Shown: one piece after another, positions 8,348 to 17,179 of the stretch
Numbering within the stretch: the first letter of the stretch is position 1
Layout of the letters: every line of letters starts with the position of its first letter
Assembly: GCA_910583615.1 (NCBI GenBank)
Contig: CAJTXP010000005.1
Location: forward strand, 77,121 to 141,120
Reading direction: 5' to 3'
DNA from: an uncultured Lachnospiraceae bacterium
GTDB lineage: Bacteria > Bacillota > Clostridia > Lachnospirales > Lachnospiraceae
DNA: 64,000 bases
Notes under the pieces: model-generated
What the model saw: only the letters and a program-made list of their open reading frames with translations
The model's database searches: none
What the model was told of the DNA's origin: nothing
Program-made: the position numbers and the translations under genes

Positions 8348-8944
8348 ATGGGAATATGGAATCTGGCGGATATTCTGGGAATGGTATTTCTCGGGTATGG
8401 GATTCTGGACGGATACCGAAAAGGAATTGTGAAAAAGGGAATAGCTCTGGCAGCTTCCGCAGGAACGCTTCTGGTGGTCTATATGGCATCCCCCTATGTA
8501 GCGGAATTTATAGCAGGCATCCTTCCGGGGGCTTTGTCACTGGAACAGATCACGGGAACAGACAGCCAGATCTATCAGATTCTGGTTCTGAGCGGGTTTG
8601 GAGAAACGGCGGAAAGCTATGTATACACATTTGTTTCAAGAGTCCTGGCAGTGGCAGTCACTTTTGCCGTGGTCCGGATCCTTCTGGCAACTTTGAGCAT
8701 GTCGCTGCATATACTGGTAAAGGTGCCGGGTTTAAGCCTTCTGAACCGTCTGCTGGGCGCTGCGCTGGGCCTTGTGCAGCAGCTTCTGCTCATGTGGATG
8801 TTCTTTCTTGTAGTGTCGGTCTTTGCCCATGCGGATTGGGGAGGAGCGCTGGCACTGGCGCTTCAGGAGAGCGCATGGGTCGGATATCTGTATGAAAACA
8901 ACCTGCTTCTGCTGCTTGGAATTCTGTTGATTCTGGACGTATGA
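8348..8944 (+). CDS. CvpA family membrane protein
   Basis: 198 residues with four to five hydrophobic helices and the family hallmark near the N-terminus (DGYRKGIVKKG after the first helix). CvpA proteins are inner-membrane proteins linked to envelope homeostasis and, in E. coli, colicin V production; the molecular role here is not known. GGCGGGAGG lies before the ATG at 8348. It is the last gene of the LysM-DUF5711-CvpA group, followed by the tRNA-Gly promoter. Confidence 0.8.
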   Translation: MGIWNLADILGMVFLGYGILDGYRKGIVKKGIALAASAGTLLVVYMASPYVAEFIAGILPGALSLEQITGTDSQIYQILVLSGFGETAESYVYTFVSRVLAVAVTFAVVRILLATLSMSLHILVKVPGLSLLNRLLGAALGLVQQLLLMWMFFLVVSVFAHADWGGALALALQESAWVGYLYENNLLLLLGILLILDV

Positions 8945-8985
8945 ACAGCAGCAGAAGAAAAAATGTAAAAAACTGAAAAAAATAC

Positions 8986-9014
8986 TTGACACCTAAAAAA
9001 CTCTGTAGTAGAAT
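8986..9014 (+). promoter_or_regulatory. Promoter of the tRNA-Gly pair
   Basis: -35 TTGACA (8986-8991), 17-base spacer, -10 TAGAAT (9009-9014), about 68 bases upstream of the first tRNA. Confidence 0.85.
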
Positions 9015-9081
9015 AACCATTGTTCTGAAGCGGAACAGACGCGGATGACGGCAAACAACCCGAAAGGGTTTTCACATATAT

Positions 9082-9152
9082 GCGGGTGTAGTTCAATGGT
9101 AGAACACCAGCCTTCCAAGCTGGATACGTGGGTTCGATTCCCATCACCCGCT
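9082..9152 (+). tRNA. tRNA-Gly (anticodon TCC)
   Basis: A 71-base cloverleaf: acceptor GCGGGTG paired with CACCCGC, D arm GTTCAATGGTAGAAC, anticodon loop CTTCCAA giving TCC, T arm GTGGGTTCGATTCCCAT. CCA is not encoded. Confidence 0.96.
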
Positions 9153-9177
9153 TCACCCGAAAGGGTTTTACATATAT

Positions 9178-9249
9178 GCACGAGTGGCTCAGTGGTGGAG
9201 TATCGCCTTGCCAAGGCGAGGGTCGCGGGTTCGAATCCCGTCTCGTGCT
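9178..9249 (+). tRNA. tRNA-Gly (anticodon GCC)
   Basis: A 72-base cloverleaf: acceptor GCACGAG with CTCGTGC, anticodon loop TTGCCAA giving GCC, T arm GCGGGTTCGAATCCCGT. It is preceded by the same CCCGAAAGGGTTTT leader as the first tRNA-Gly, so the two are probably co-transcribed and processed alike. Confidence 0.96.
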
Positions 9250-9255
9250 TTTCTG

Positions 9256-9295
9256 AAAAAACGGAAACGTTGATCCTGCAGCGTTTCCGTTTTTT
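9256..9295 (+). terminator. Intrinsic terminator after the tRNA-Gly pair
   Basis: Perfect stem AAAAAACGGAAACG / CGTTTCCGTTTTTT with a 12-base loop, ending in a T run. Confidence 0.92.
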
Positions 9296-9344
9296 GTATC
9301 CAGGGATCAAAAACAGCAGAGAAACATGTAAAAAGAGGTGGAAG

Positions 9345-10991
9345 ATGAAGATCCTGCTTGCGGCAGTCAATGCAAAATACATTCACTCCAGTCTCGCTGT
9401 ATACAGCCTGAAAGCGGCGGCAGGCCCGCTGGGGGCGCAGGTGGAGATCGGAGAATATACGATCAATCAGAATATGGATCAGATCCTTCAGGACCTGTAC
9501 AGAAGGAGGCCGGATGTAGTTGCTTTTTCCTGCTATATATGGAACCGGCGGATCGTGGGAGAGCTGATTCGGGAACTTCCGAAGATTCTTCCGGGTATCC
9601 GCCTGTGGGCGGGAGGCCCGGAGGCGACTTATGATGCAGTGGATTTTCTCCTGGAATATCCGGAGCTGACCGGAGTCATGCGGGGAGAAGGAGAAGAGAC
9701 TTTTTCCATGCTGGCTGCCTGCTATACAGAAGGAAAGGGTTCGTTTTTTCATATTCCCGGACTTTCTTTTCGCGTGCCGGGAGAAAAGATCCATGAGACA
9801 GGAGAAGCGAAGCTTCCGGATATGGACCTTCTTCCTTTTGCATATGAAGATATGAAGATGTTCCGCAATAAGATCGTTTATTATGAATCCAGCAGAGGCT
9901 GTCCGTTTGGGTGCAGCTACTGCCTCTCATCTGTCGACAGGCGGGTGAGATTCCGGAGCCTTTCTCTGGTCAGGCGGGATCTTGCTGCGTTTCTTGAAGC
10001 AGGCATTCCTCAGGTGAAATTTGTGGACCGGACTTTTAATGTGGATCCAGAGCGTACGGAAGAGCTGTGGAGATGGCTTCTGGAGCATGATAACGGAATC
10101 ACGAATTTTCATTTTGAGATCGGGGCGGATCTGCTTACAGACCGGGAGCTGGAGCTTATGAGCCGGATGCGTCCGGGGCTGATCCAGCTGGAGATCGGGG
10201 TTCAGTCCGTCAATGAGGAGACGATCCGGGAGATCGACCGCAGGATGGACCTTGAGCGGCTGAAGACGGCGGTGCGGAGAGTGAAAAGCTTTCATAATAT
10301 TCATCAGCATCTGGATCTGATTGCCGGGCTTCCCTTTGAGGATCTCGACAGTTTCCGGCGTTCTTTTGACGAGGTATATGCGCTGGAGCCGGAGCAGCTG
10401 CAGCTTGGGTTTCTGAAAGTGCTGAAAGGTTCAAAAATGTACAGAAAAGCGTCTGATTACGGGATTCTCCAGCATCAGGAACCGCCGTATGAAGTGCTTC
10501 GGACAGACTGGCTGTCTTATGAAGACCTTCTTCTTTTGAAAGGCGTGGAGGAGATGGTGGAGGTCTACTATAACAGTCACCAGTTTGCACAGACGCTTAA
10601 GGAACTGCTCAAAAGGTATGAATCTCCATTTGATTTTTACCATGAACTTGCGGTATATTATGAGAACAGAGGCTGTCATCAGATCAGCCATTCCCGTATG
10701 GCGAGGTATGAGATCCTGAGAGATTTTCTGAAGCAGAAGGATCTGGCGCTTCCGGTTTTTGACCAGTGCATGGTCTATGACCTGTATGCCCGGGAGAATC
10801 TGAAAAGCCGTCCGGTCTTTGCAGCGGACTTAAGCCCTTACCGGCGGCAGCTGAAAGCGTATGAAAAGGATTATGGAAAACAGGTTCACGTCGAAGTATT
10901 TTTATGTGAGGAAGGGCCGCGTTACGTGCTGTTCGACTATCAGAGACGGGACCCTCTTACAAAGGAAGCATATGTGGAGGAACTGCATTGA
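9345..10991 (+). CDS. B12-binding radical SAM protein with DUF4080
   Basis: 548 residues. An N-terminal cobalamin-binding-like Rossmann domain (about 1-130, with WAGGPEATYD) precedes a radical SAM core with the CX3CX2C iron-sulfur motif at Cys186, Cys190, Cys193 (RGCPFGCSYC). The C-terminal part (about 370-548) matches DUF4080. It should bind a 4Fe-4S cluster and generate a 5'-deoxyadenosyl radical; the substrate is unknown. AGAGGTGGAAG before ATG 9345 fixes the start after the tRNA terminator. Its stop overlaps the TTG start of endonuclease III. Confidence 0.88.
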   Translation: MKILLAAVNAKYIHSSLAVYSLKAAAGPLGAQVEIGEYTINQNMDQILQDLYRRRPDVVAFSCYIWNRRIVGELIRELPKILPGIRLWAGGPEATYDAVDFLLEYPELTGVMRGEGEETFSMLAACYTEGKGSFFHIPGLSFRVPGEKIHETGEAKLPDMDLLPFAYEDMKMFRNKIVYYESSRGCPFGCSYCLSSVDRRVRFRSLSLVRRDLAAFLEAGIPQVKFVDRTFNVDPERTEELWRWLLEHDNGITNFHFEIGADLLTDRELELMSRMRPGLIQLEIGVQSVNEETIREIDRRMDLERLKTAVRRVKSFHNIHQHLDLIAGLPFEDLDSFRRSFDEVYALEPEQLQLGFLKVLKGSKMYRKASDYGILQHQEPPYEVLRTDWLSYEDLLLLKGVEEMVEVYYNSHQFAQTLKELLKRYESPFDFYHELAVYYENRGCHQISHSRMARYEILRDFLKQKDLALPVFDQCMVYDLYARENLKSRPVFAADLSPYRRQLKAYEKDYGKQVHVEVFLCEEGPRYVLFDYQRRDPLTKEAYVEELH

Positions 10992-11623
10992 CGAAGAGAA
11001 CAAAGGAGATCCTGGAGATTCTGGACCGGCAGTACGGCACGGAATATGTCTGCTATCTGAACTATGAGACTCCGTGGCAGCTTTTGATCGCCACCATGCT
11101 GAGCGCCCAGTGCACGGACGCCAGGGTGAATATCGTGACAAAGACGCTGTTTCAGAAGTATGATACCCTGGAGAAGTTTGCATCTGCGGATCTTCAGGAA
11201 CTGGAACAGGATATTAAACCCACCGGTTTTTATCATAATAAGGCGAAGAACATCATCGCATGCGCCAGGAGGCTTCTAAAGGCCTATGACGGGAAGGTGC
11301 CCAAAGATCTGGAAGCGCTGACTTCGCTGGCCGGCGTGGGCAGGAAGACGGCGAATGTGATCCGGGGGAACATATACCATGAACCAAGCGTGGTGGTGGA
11401 TACCCATGTAAAACGGATTTCCGTAAAACTGGGTCTTACGAAAGAAGAAGACCCGGTGAAGATCGAATACGATCTGATGAAAAAGCTTCCGAAGGATCAC
11501 TGGATTCTCTGGAACATCCATATCATTACGTTTGGAAGAACGATCTGTACAGCGAGAAGCCCCAGATGTCAGGAATGCTTTCTGACCGGATATTGCAAAG
11601 GATACAAAAAAGATGATAAATGA
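10988..11623 (+). CDS. nth: Endonuclease III (DNA glycosylase/AP lyase)
   Basis: 211 residues, normal for Nth. It removes oxidised pyrimidines and cleaves AP sites in base excision repair. The helix-hairpin-helix LAGVGRKTANVI contains catalytic Lys120, catalytic Asp138 is in VVVDTHVKR, and the C-terminal 4Fe-4S loop has Cys187, 194, 197 and 203 (CX6CX2CX5C). It starts with TTG at 10988, overlapping the preceding TGA; GGAGG lies about 8 bases upstream. The 3' end overlaps the next gene, suggesting a DNA-maintenance operon. Confidence 0.95.
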   Translation: MTKRTKEILEILDRQYGTEYVCYLNYETPWQLLIATMLSAQCTDARVNIVTKTLFQKYDTLEKFASADLQELEQDIKPTGFYHNKAKNIIACARRLLKAYDGKVPKDLEALTSLAGVGRKTANVIRGNIYHEPSVVVDTHVKRISVKLGLTKEEDPVKIEYDLMKKLPKDHWILWNIHIITFGRTICTARSPRCQECFLTGYCKGYKKDDK

Positions 11624-12362
11624 ATATATTGCAGTGGATGTGGAGACCACGGGACTTAGTCCGGAGCGGGACCGGCTGCTGGAGATCGGCGCGGTGCATG
11701 TGCAGGATGGGAAAGTGATAAAGACTTTTGGGACTCTGATCGATACGGGTATGCCGGTGCCTCTGCGGATTCAGGAGCTGACCGGTATTACGGATGAGAT
11801 GAGAAAGAGCGGCGTGCCGGTCCGGGAGGCGGTCCGGGGATTCCTTAAATTCCGGGGAACACTTCCCATTGTCGGACACAATATTCCTTTTGACTTTGGA
11901 TTTCTGAAAGAGGCGGCGGTGAGGGAGAAGCTGGATTTTGAAGCAGAGGCGCTGGACACTCTGAAGATTGCCAGGAGGACGCTGCCGTATATGCCCTCAA
12001 AGTCTCTGTCTGCGCTGTGCGCCTTCTACAGGATTCCTTCGGGCAATGCGCATCGGGCGCAGGATGATGCCCTGGCGGCCCATAGGCTTCTTTGGAGGAT
12101 GTGGGAGGAATCCGGACAGCGGGATCCGGACGCCTTTGCGCTTCAGAAAATGGTTTATACAGTGAAAAAACAAAGCCCCATAACAAATCGTCAAAAAGGA
12201 TACTTGAATGATCTGCTGAAATATCATAGAATAAAGACAGACGTCTGTATTGACAACATGACGAAAAGTGAAGCTTCCCGTATGATTGACCATATTATTC
12301 TGCAGCACGGGAAGATTCTTAAAAGACAGATAGAAAGGGAGGGACGGAATGAATTTTTATAA
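11613..12362 (+). CDS. DnaQ-like 3'-5' exonuclease
   Basis: 249 residues with the DEDDh exonuclease signature: ExoI VDVETTGL (Asp/Glu), ExoII GHNIPFDFGFL, ExoIII HRAQDDALAA. The domain occupies about residues 1-175 and resembles the polymerase III epsilon or PolC exonuclease. The C-terminal 70 residues (SPITNRQKGYLNDLL onward) are a basic helical extension, possibly for DNA binding. It overlaps nth by 11 bases. The role is probably proofreading or repair-linked DNA trimming; no polymerase domain is attached. Confidence 0.9.
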   Translation: MINEYIAVDVETTGLSPERDRLLEIGAVHVQDGKVIKTFGTLIDTGMPVPLRIQELTGITDEMRKSGVPVREAVRGFLKFRGTLPIVGHNIPFDFGFLKEAAVREKLDFEAEALDTLKIARRTLPYMPSKSLSALCAFYRIPSGNAHRAQDDALAAHRLLWRMWEESGQRDPDAFALQKMVYTVKKQSPITNRQKGYLNDLLKYHRIKTDVCIDNMTKSEASRMIDHIILQHGKILKRQIEREGRNEFL

Positions 12363-12450
12363 TGATAAAACAAGGAGAAAGATAGCGGCGGCGATTGTTG
12401 TGCTTCTGGTGATTGCCATGGTACTGCCGCTTCTTGTATATGCTCTGTGA
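12349..12450 (+). CDS. Small single-helix membrane protein, 33 aa
   Basis: ATG at 12349 follows GGGAGGGAC and overlaps the end of the exonuclease gene by 14 bases. The peptide starts MNFYNDKTRRKIAAAIVVL and ends VLPLLVYAL: a basic N-terminus and one transmembrane helix of about 21 residues. The ribosome site, the overlap and the position directly before the VanW gene support a real gene. I do not recognise a function. Confidence 0.6.
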   Translation: MNFYNDKTRRKIAAAIVVLLVIAMVLPLLVYAL

Positions 12451-12467
12451 TCAGGAGGAGGAGAGAG

Positions 12468-13922
12468 ATGAGAAAGTATATGAAAAGACTGTGTGCCGGA
12501 ATCTGCCTTTTGCTGTTGTGTGCTGGAATGACCGCCTTTGCAGAAGAGGCAACCATATTAAAGGGCGTAAAGATTGACGGAGTGGACGTTTCCGGGATGA
12601 CCCGGGCGGAAGCTGTCAGAGCGCTTGAGGCCCATGAAAAAGAGGTGGGGGAGCAGAAGATATCTCTGAAGATCGGGGACGAAACGGTTGAGGCGGGTCT
12701 TTCCGGCTTTGGAATCACCTGCAGTCATGCAGAAGCTGTAGATGAAGCGCTGGGGATCGGCAGAACCGGGAATATCGTAAAACGCTACAAGGACCAGAAA
12801 GATCTGCAGCACAGCGGTAAAGAATTTGCCCTGAGCTGGGAAGTGAACGAGAGGCTTGTGAAGTCTTTTGTGGAAGAAAACTGTACGCAGTTCGACAGGG
12901 AAGCAGAAAATGCATCTTTAAGCCGTTCGAACGGAGAATTTCAGTTTGTGCCGGGAAAACAGGGACTTGTGCTGGATGTAGACGGCTCTGTAGCGGCAAT
13001 CATGGAGCATCTGAGCAGCGGCTGGTCTCCGGACTCTGAAGAACACGAGATTGAACTGAAAACCAGAATTACGGAGCCGGAAGGAAGCGCGGAGGAGCTT
13101 GCCAGTGTAAAAGATCTTCTGGGGAGTTTTACTACCAGCTTTTCCACATCAAGCTCCAATCGGTGTATGAACGTCAGCAGCGGCGCTGAACATATCAACG
13201 GGACGGTACTGTATCCGGGAGAAAGCTTTTCTACCTATGAGTGCGTATCTCCGTTTACGGCAGAGAACGGCTATGCCATGGCAGGGTCCTATCTGAACGG
13301 AGAGGTGGTTGACAGTATGGGAGGCGGCATTTGCCAGGTCTCCACTACGTTGTATAATGCGGTGCTTCGAGCGGAACTGGAAGTGACGGAACGTTCTCCG
13401 CACTCCATGACGGTGCATTATGTGGAATTGTCTGAAGATGCGGCGATTGCGGGGACCTATAAGGACTTTAAGTTTGTCAACTCCCTTTCGGCTCCCATTT
13501 ATATAGAAGGATATACAACTGCGGACAAGAAGATTACCTTTAACATATACGGAAAAGAAACCCGTGACAGCAACCGGAGCATTTCCTTTGAGAGCGTGAA
13601 GGTCAGCAATGTGGGCGGCGGCACGGTGCTGACGGAAAACGGCGGTCTGCCCCTTGGGTATAAGTCGGTGTCCAAAGGCCAGCAGGGCTATGTGGCGGAG
13701 CTCTACAAGGTGGTAAAAGTCAACGGCGTTGAGACGGAACGGATCAAGGTGAATAAGAGTACATATAAAGGAAGCAACCGGGTAGTGACCTATGGTACGG
13801 CGGGAGATCCGGTACTGTCTGAAAATCTCAGAGCGGCAATTGCGCTTCAGGATGAGGCTCTGGCAGATGCGAATATCGCAGCGCTTGTTCCCCCTGCTCC
13901 CGATCCTGCCCCGGCTGAATAA
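12468..13922 (+). CDS. VanW family protein (YoaR-like), exported
   Basis: 484 residues. A signal peptide (about 1-26, ending GMTAFA) is followed by a peptidoglycan-binding-4-like region (about 30-190; KIDGVDVSGMTRAEA), a VanW domain (about 220-365; LYPGESFSTYECVSPFT, GGGICQVSTTLYNAVLRAEL, ERSPHSMTVHYV) and a G5-like stretch (KVNGVETERIKVNKSTYKGS). It probably acts at the cell wall; VanW proteins occur beside vancomycin-resistance genes but have no assigned enzymatic role. AGGAGGAGG precedes ATG 12468. Confidence 0.9.
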   Translation: MRKYMKRLCAGICLLLLCAGMTAFAEEATILKGVKIDGVDVSGMTRAEAVRALEAHEKEVGEQKISLKIGDETVEAGLSGFGITCSHAEAVDEALGIGRTGNIVKRYKDQKDLQHSGKEFALSWEVNERLVKSFVEENCTQFDREAENASLSRSNGEFQFVPGKQGLVLDVDGSVAAIMEHLSSGWSPDSEEHEIELKTRITEPEGSAEELASVKDLLGSFTTSFSTSSSNRCMNVSSGAEHINGTVLYPGESFSTYECVSPFTAENGYAMAGSYLNGEVVDSMGGGICQVSTTLYNAVLRAELEVTERSPHSMTVHYVELSEDAAIAGTYKDFKFVNSLSAPIYIEGYTTADKKITFNIYGKETRDSNRSISFESVKVSNVGGGTVLTENGGLPLGYKSVSKGQQGYVAELYKVVKVNGVETERIKVNKSTYKGSNRVVTYGTAGDPVLSENLRAAIALQDEALADANIAALVPPAPDPAPAE

Positions 13923-13936
13923 AAGAAGGTGGATAT

Positions 13937-14923
13937 ATGGAGATAGGAAAAGTTCCGGAGAATGTGCTGAAACGGGCGGTGTTCCGGCAGATTCATACAA
14001 AGCGGAGTGAAGTTCTGGTGGGTGCTTCCGTAGGTGAGGACTGTGCGGCGGTGCAGCTTGCGCCGGATGAAGTGTTTGTACTCTCTACGGACCCCATAAC
14101 AGGAGCGACAAAGGATACCGGAAGGCTTGCGGTGCAGATCACTGCCAATGATCTGGCCAGCGCCGGGGCAGAACCGGTGGGAATTCTTCTGACGGTTCTT
14201 CTTCCGCCTTCCGCCGAGGAATCCCTGATCCGGCAACTGATGCAGGAAGTGGAGAGTGCCTGCGAAGAACTTCATATACAGGCGATGGGCGGCCATACGG
14301 AGATTACGGCAGCGGTGAATCAGCCGCTGCTTTCTGTGACAGGCGTTGGAAAAGTGAAAAAAGGCTGTCTTGTGACGACCGGAGGCGCCCGGCCGCAGGA
14401 TGCGGTGGTGGTGTCCAAATGGATCGGCGTGGAAGGGACCTCGATTATTGCAAAGGAGAAGGAAGAGGAACTGTTAACCCGCTTTCCGGTCTCTTTTGTA
14501 GAAGCGGCGAAAGGATTTGACCGATATCTTTCAGTCGTGCCGGAAGCCGCCGTAGCAGTGAGAAACGGCGTCAGCGCCATGCATGATGTGACGGAGGGCG
14601 GTATCTACGGCGCATTGTGGGAGCTGGCAGAAGCGTCCGGCGTCGGACTGGAAATTGATCTGAAGTCCATCCCCATTCGTCAGGAGACTGTGGAGATCTG
14701 TGAATATTATCATCTGAATCCGTATCAGCTCATATCCAGCGGATGTATGCTGATGACCGTTTCGGACGGATACCGGCTTGTCCGCGAGCTGAAGAAAGCG
14801 GGGATACCGGCGGCGGTGATTGGCTGCTGTGTGGAAGGAAAAGCAAAAAAGATCATAAACGGGGAAGACGAGGCATATCTGGAACGTCCAAAGACAGATG
14901 AACTGTATAAGATTTACAAGTGA
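13937..14923 (+). CDS. AIR synthase-related protein (HypE/PurM-like fold)
   Basis: 328 residues with PurM N-domain features (GASVGEDCAAVQLAPDE, STDPITGATKDTGRLAVQ, ANDLASAGAEPVGI) and a C-domain with HDVTEGGIYGALWELAEASGV. It resembles hydrogenase maturation factor HypE but lacks the C-terminal Pro-Arg-Ile-Cys tail that HypE uses for the cyanide ligand, and there are no other hyp genes nearby. It is best called an ATP-binding AIR-synthase-family enzyme of unknown substrate. AGAAGGTGG before ATG. Confidence 0.83.
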   Translation: MEIGKVPENVLKRAVFRQIHTKRSEVLVGASVGEDCAAVQLAPDEVFVLSTDPITGATKDTGRLAVQITANDLASAGAEPVGILLTVLLPPSAEESLIRQLMQEVESACEELHIQAMGGHTEITAAVNQPLLSVTGVGKVKKGCLVTTGGARPQDAVVVSKWIGVEGTSIIAKEKEEELLTRFPVSFVEAAKGFDRYLSVVPEAAVAVRNGVSAMHDVTEGGIYGALWELAEASGVGLEIDLKSIPIRQETVEICEYYHLNPYQLISSGCMLMTVSDGYRLVRELKKAGIPAAVIGCCVEGKAKKIINGEDEAYLERPKTDELYKIYK

Positions 14924-14941
14924 AGAGAAGGGGGAGGGGAA

Positions 14942-15445
14942 ATGGCGCTGAATGTAGTGCTGTATGAGCCGGAGATTCCGGCCAATACAGGAAATATCGG
15001 CAGGACCTGCGTGGCGACCGGGAGCAGGCTGCATCTGATCGAACCTCTGGGCTTCCGGCTTGGGGAAAAGGAATTAAGGAGAGCCGGCATGGACTACTGG
15101 AAGGATCTGGATGTGTCCGTCTATATGGACTATGACGATTTTCTGGAGCGGAATCCGGGTGCAAGAATCTATATGGCAACAACGAAGGCGCCGAATGTGT
15201 ATACGGATGTGCGGTTTGAACCGGACTGTTATCTCATGTTCGGAAAAGAGAGCGCAGGGATACCGGAAGAACTTCTGCGAAAACATCGGGAGGACGCCAT
15301 ACGGATTCCGATGAATCCCATGATCCGTTCTCTGAATCTTTCCAATTCGGTTGCGGTCGTGCTGTACGAAGCGCTGAGACAGCAGAATTTTGCCCATATG
15401 CAGCTGACCGGAAGACTGACCGGATGCGGGTGGGATTTACAATGA
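14942..15445 (+). CDS. trmL: tRNA (cytidine/uridine-34-2'-O)-methyltransferase
   Basis: 167 residues, a SPOUT knot methyltransferase of the TrmL/YibK type that 2'-O-methylates the wobble base of tRNA-Leu. Motif 1 is EPEIPANTGNIGRTC, the SAM-binding knot motif is LMFGKESAGIPEELL, and motif 3 is IPMNPMIRSLNLSNSVAVVLYEAL spread over residues 119-142. The length is standard. AGGGGGAGGGG before ATG 14942. Confidence 0.95.
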   Translation: MALNVVLYEPEIPANTGNIGRTCVATGSRLHLIEPLGFRLGEKELRRAGMDYWKDLDVSVYMDYDDFLERNPGARIYMATTKAPNVYTDVRFEPDCYLMFGKESAGIPEELLRKHREDAIRIPMNPMIRSLNLSNSVAVVLYEALRQQNFAHMQLTGRLTGCGWDLQ

Positions 15446-15505
15446 AGGAGACATACGAAGCAGGGAGAGTCCTGATTGCCCGTCTGGAAGAATTATCTGT
15501 CCTCA

Positions 15506-15541
15506 CCAGGTGTACCGGGCGGCGTGGGTGTGAAAAGCAAC
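15506..15541 (+). repeat. Dispersed hairpin repeat, left-half copy
   Basis: CCGGGCGGCGTGGGTGTGAA followed by AAGCAAC matches the left half of the repeat at 5575 and the copy at 54218-54254, ending at the same AAC. It lies between trmL and the hydrolase gene. Confidence 0.6.
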
Positions 15542-15574
15542 GATAAAAGAAGGAGATGTCTCAGGAGGGCGGTT

Positions 15575-17167
15575 ATGAAAGGATATATACAGAAACGGAT
15601 GATGCGGCTCCTGTGTTTGTTGCTTGCTTTTGGCATGGCGGCATCCTCTTATACGGCTTATGCTGTGAGCAGGGAGACCCAGAGCGAGATCGACCGGCTG
15701 AAAGAAGAGAAGAGCAGGGCGGAGGCGGAGAAAAAGGCGGCGGAGAAAGAAAAAGGAAACATCAGCAGTCAAAAATCCGCAGTGGAAAATTATCTGAAAG
15801 ATCTGGAAAAGCAGGCGGGCAGCCTGAGCGAGCAGATCAGCATGCTGGAGAAAGATATTGCCGAAAAAGAAGAGGCGGTCCGGACGAAGGAAGCAGAAGT
15901 CCAGGCGGCAGAAGAGACGGTAAACAGGCAGTATGAGGATATGAAGAAGAGGATTCAGTATATGTATGAGAACGGCCAGGGAAATATGCTGAGTTATATG
16001 GCGTCGGCTCTGACCGGGGATCTTGCAGATGCGCTGAATCAGGCGGAATATGCCATTAATATCAACCGTTATGATCGGGAGATGCTTGCCGACTATAAAG
16101 AAGCAAAGGCGGAGCTGGAGCAGCAGAAGGAGGAGCTTCTGGATGACCAGGAAGCGCTGGCGCTTATGAAAGAAGAGACGGAGAAGAAAAAACAGCAGGT
16201 GGCAAGCCAGCAGAAAGCGGCCGGTTCGAAGCTTGGTCAGTTTGATGAACTTCTGGAGCAGGTGTCCGGTGAGGTCAGCAGCATGGAAGAACTGATCGCG
16301 GAGAAGACAAAGATCCTTAACCAGTTGATCAAAAAGGCGGAAGAGGAAGAGCGTCAGGCGCGTATTGCAGCTGCAAAACAGGCGGCGGCGTCCATGGGCG
16401 GCGGGTCCATTACGACCGGGGATTCCAAAATCTCCCATCATGCAGTAGGACTCAGCGATTATGAACTGATGCTTCTGGCGGCAATGATCTACTGCGAAGC
16501 GGGAAATCAGGGATGGGAAGGACAGACGGCGGTCGGCTACGTAATCATGAACCGCGTAAGGAGTTCTCTGTATCCCAATTCCCTGGAGGCAGTGCTCCGG
16601 CAGTCGAGACAGTTTGAACCTGCAGGCTCGGGCCGGTTTGATCTGGTGCTGAAAGCGGAACAGGATCCGGATATTCCCAATATCGTGACAGATTCCTGCT
16701 GGAATGCGGCAAAGGCGGTGATAAACGGAACAAGCAATGTGGGCGATTCCCTGTTTTTCCGTACCTGGGCGCCGGTTCCGTCGCTGGTAGAGAACCTGAA
16801 AAACGGAGGCGTGCCTCACTGGATCATTAAAGACCATATCTTCTACTATTACTGGACAAGCTATACGACAGGACAGAAGCCGTCTAAGGAACCGGAGGAG
16901 GACGAGTCGGACGACGAGGAAACTCCGGACGGCGGAGACGAGCCGGACAATGAGGAAGAGCCTGATGATACAGAAACACCGGATGATACAGAAGAACCGG
17001 AAGAACCGGAGGATCCCGATGATGAGGAGGATTCGGAAGGTCCAGGCGGGCCTGATGAGCCTGGCAATGACAGCCCGGATGATGCAGGGCCTTCGGATAT
17101 CCCGGATCCTTCGGACGATATGGAGGAATCAGAAGAATCAGACGGGAATGAAGGGATGGGAGAATAG
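15575..17167 (+). CDS. Secreted SleB-like cell wall hydrolase with coiled coil and acidic tail
   Basis: 530 residues. Signal peptide (about 1-30, TAYA cleavage region), a long heptad-rich coiled coil (about 32-270) like PcsB/EnvC regulatory domains, then a Hydrolase_2 (SleB-type) catalytic domain (about 290-430) with the Glu in MIYCEAGNQGWEGQ and VGYVIMNRV. The last 95 residues are almost wholly Asp/Glu/Pro/Gly/Ser. Predicted role: peptidoglycan glycosidic cleavage during growth, division or sporulation. Start: AGGAGGGCGG before ATG 15575. Plausibly the coiled coil autoinhibits the enzyme, as in PcsB. Confidence 0.88.
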   Translation: MKGYIQKRMMRLLCLLLAFGMAASSYTAYAVSRETQSEIDRLKEEKSRAEAEKKAAEKEKGNISSQKSAVENYLKDLEKQAGSLSEQISMLEKDIAEKEEAVRTKEAEVQAAEETVNRQYEDMKKRIQYMYENGQGNMLSYMASALTGDLADALNQAEYAININRYDREMLADYKEAKAELEQQKEELLDDQEALALMKEETEKKKQQVASQQKAAGSKLGQFDELLEQVSGEVSSMEELIAEKTKILNQLIKKAEEEERQARIAAAKQAAASMGGGSITTGDSKISHHAVGLSDYELMLLAAMIYCEAGNQGWEGQTAVGYVIMNRVRSSLYPNSLEAVLRQSRQFEPAGSGRFDLVLKAEQDPDIPNIVTDSCWNAAKAVINGTSNVGDSLFFRTWAPVPSLVENLKNGGVPHWIIKDHIFYYYWTSYTTGQKPSKEPEEDESDDEETPDGGDEPDNEEEPDDTETPDDTEEPEEPEDPDDEEDSEGPGGPDEPGNDSPDDAGPSDIPDPSDDMEESEESDGNEGMGE

Positions 17168-17179
17168 AGATATAAGAAA

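Noticed and set aside
9045..9344. Extension of the radical SAM frame upstream through the tRNA genes
   Set aside because: It reads through two tRNAs and an intrinsic terminator; the family start and ribosome site are at 9345.
15442..15546. A 34-codon frame starting MKETYEAGRVLIARLEELS after trmL
   Set aside because: It overlaps the trmL stop with a moderate start, but its second half is the dispersed repeat and I see no family; at best a truncated gene.
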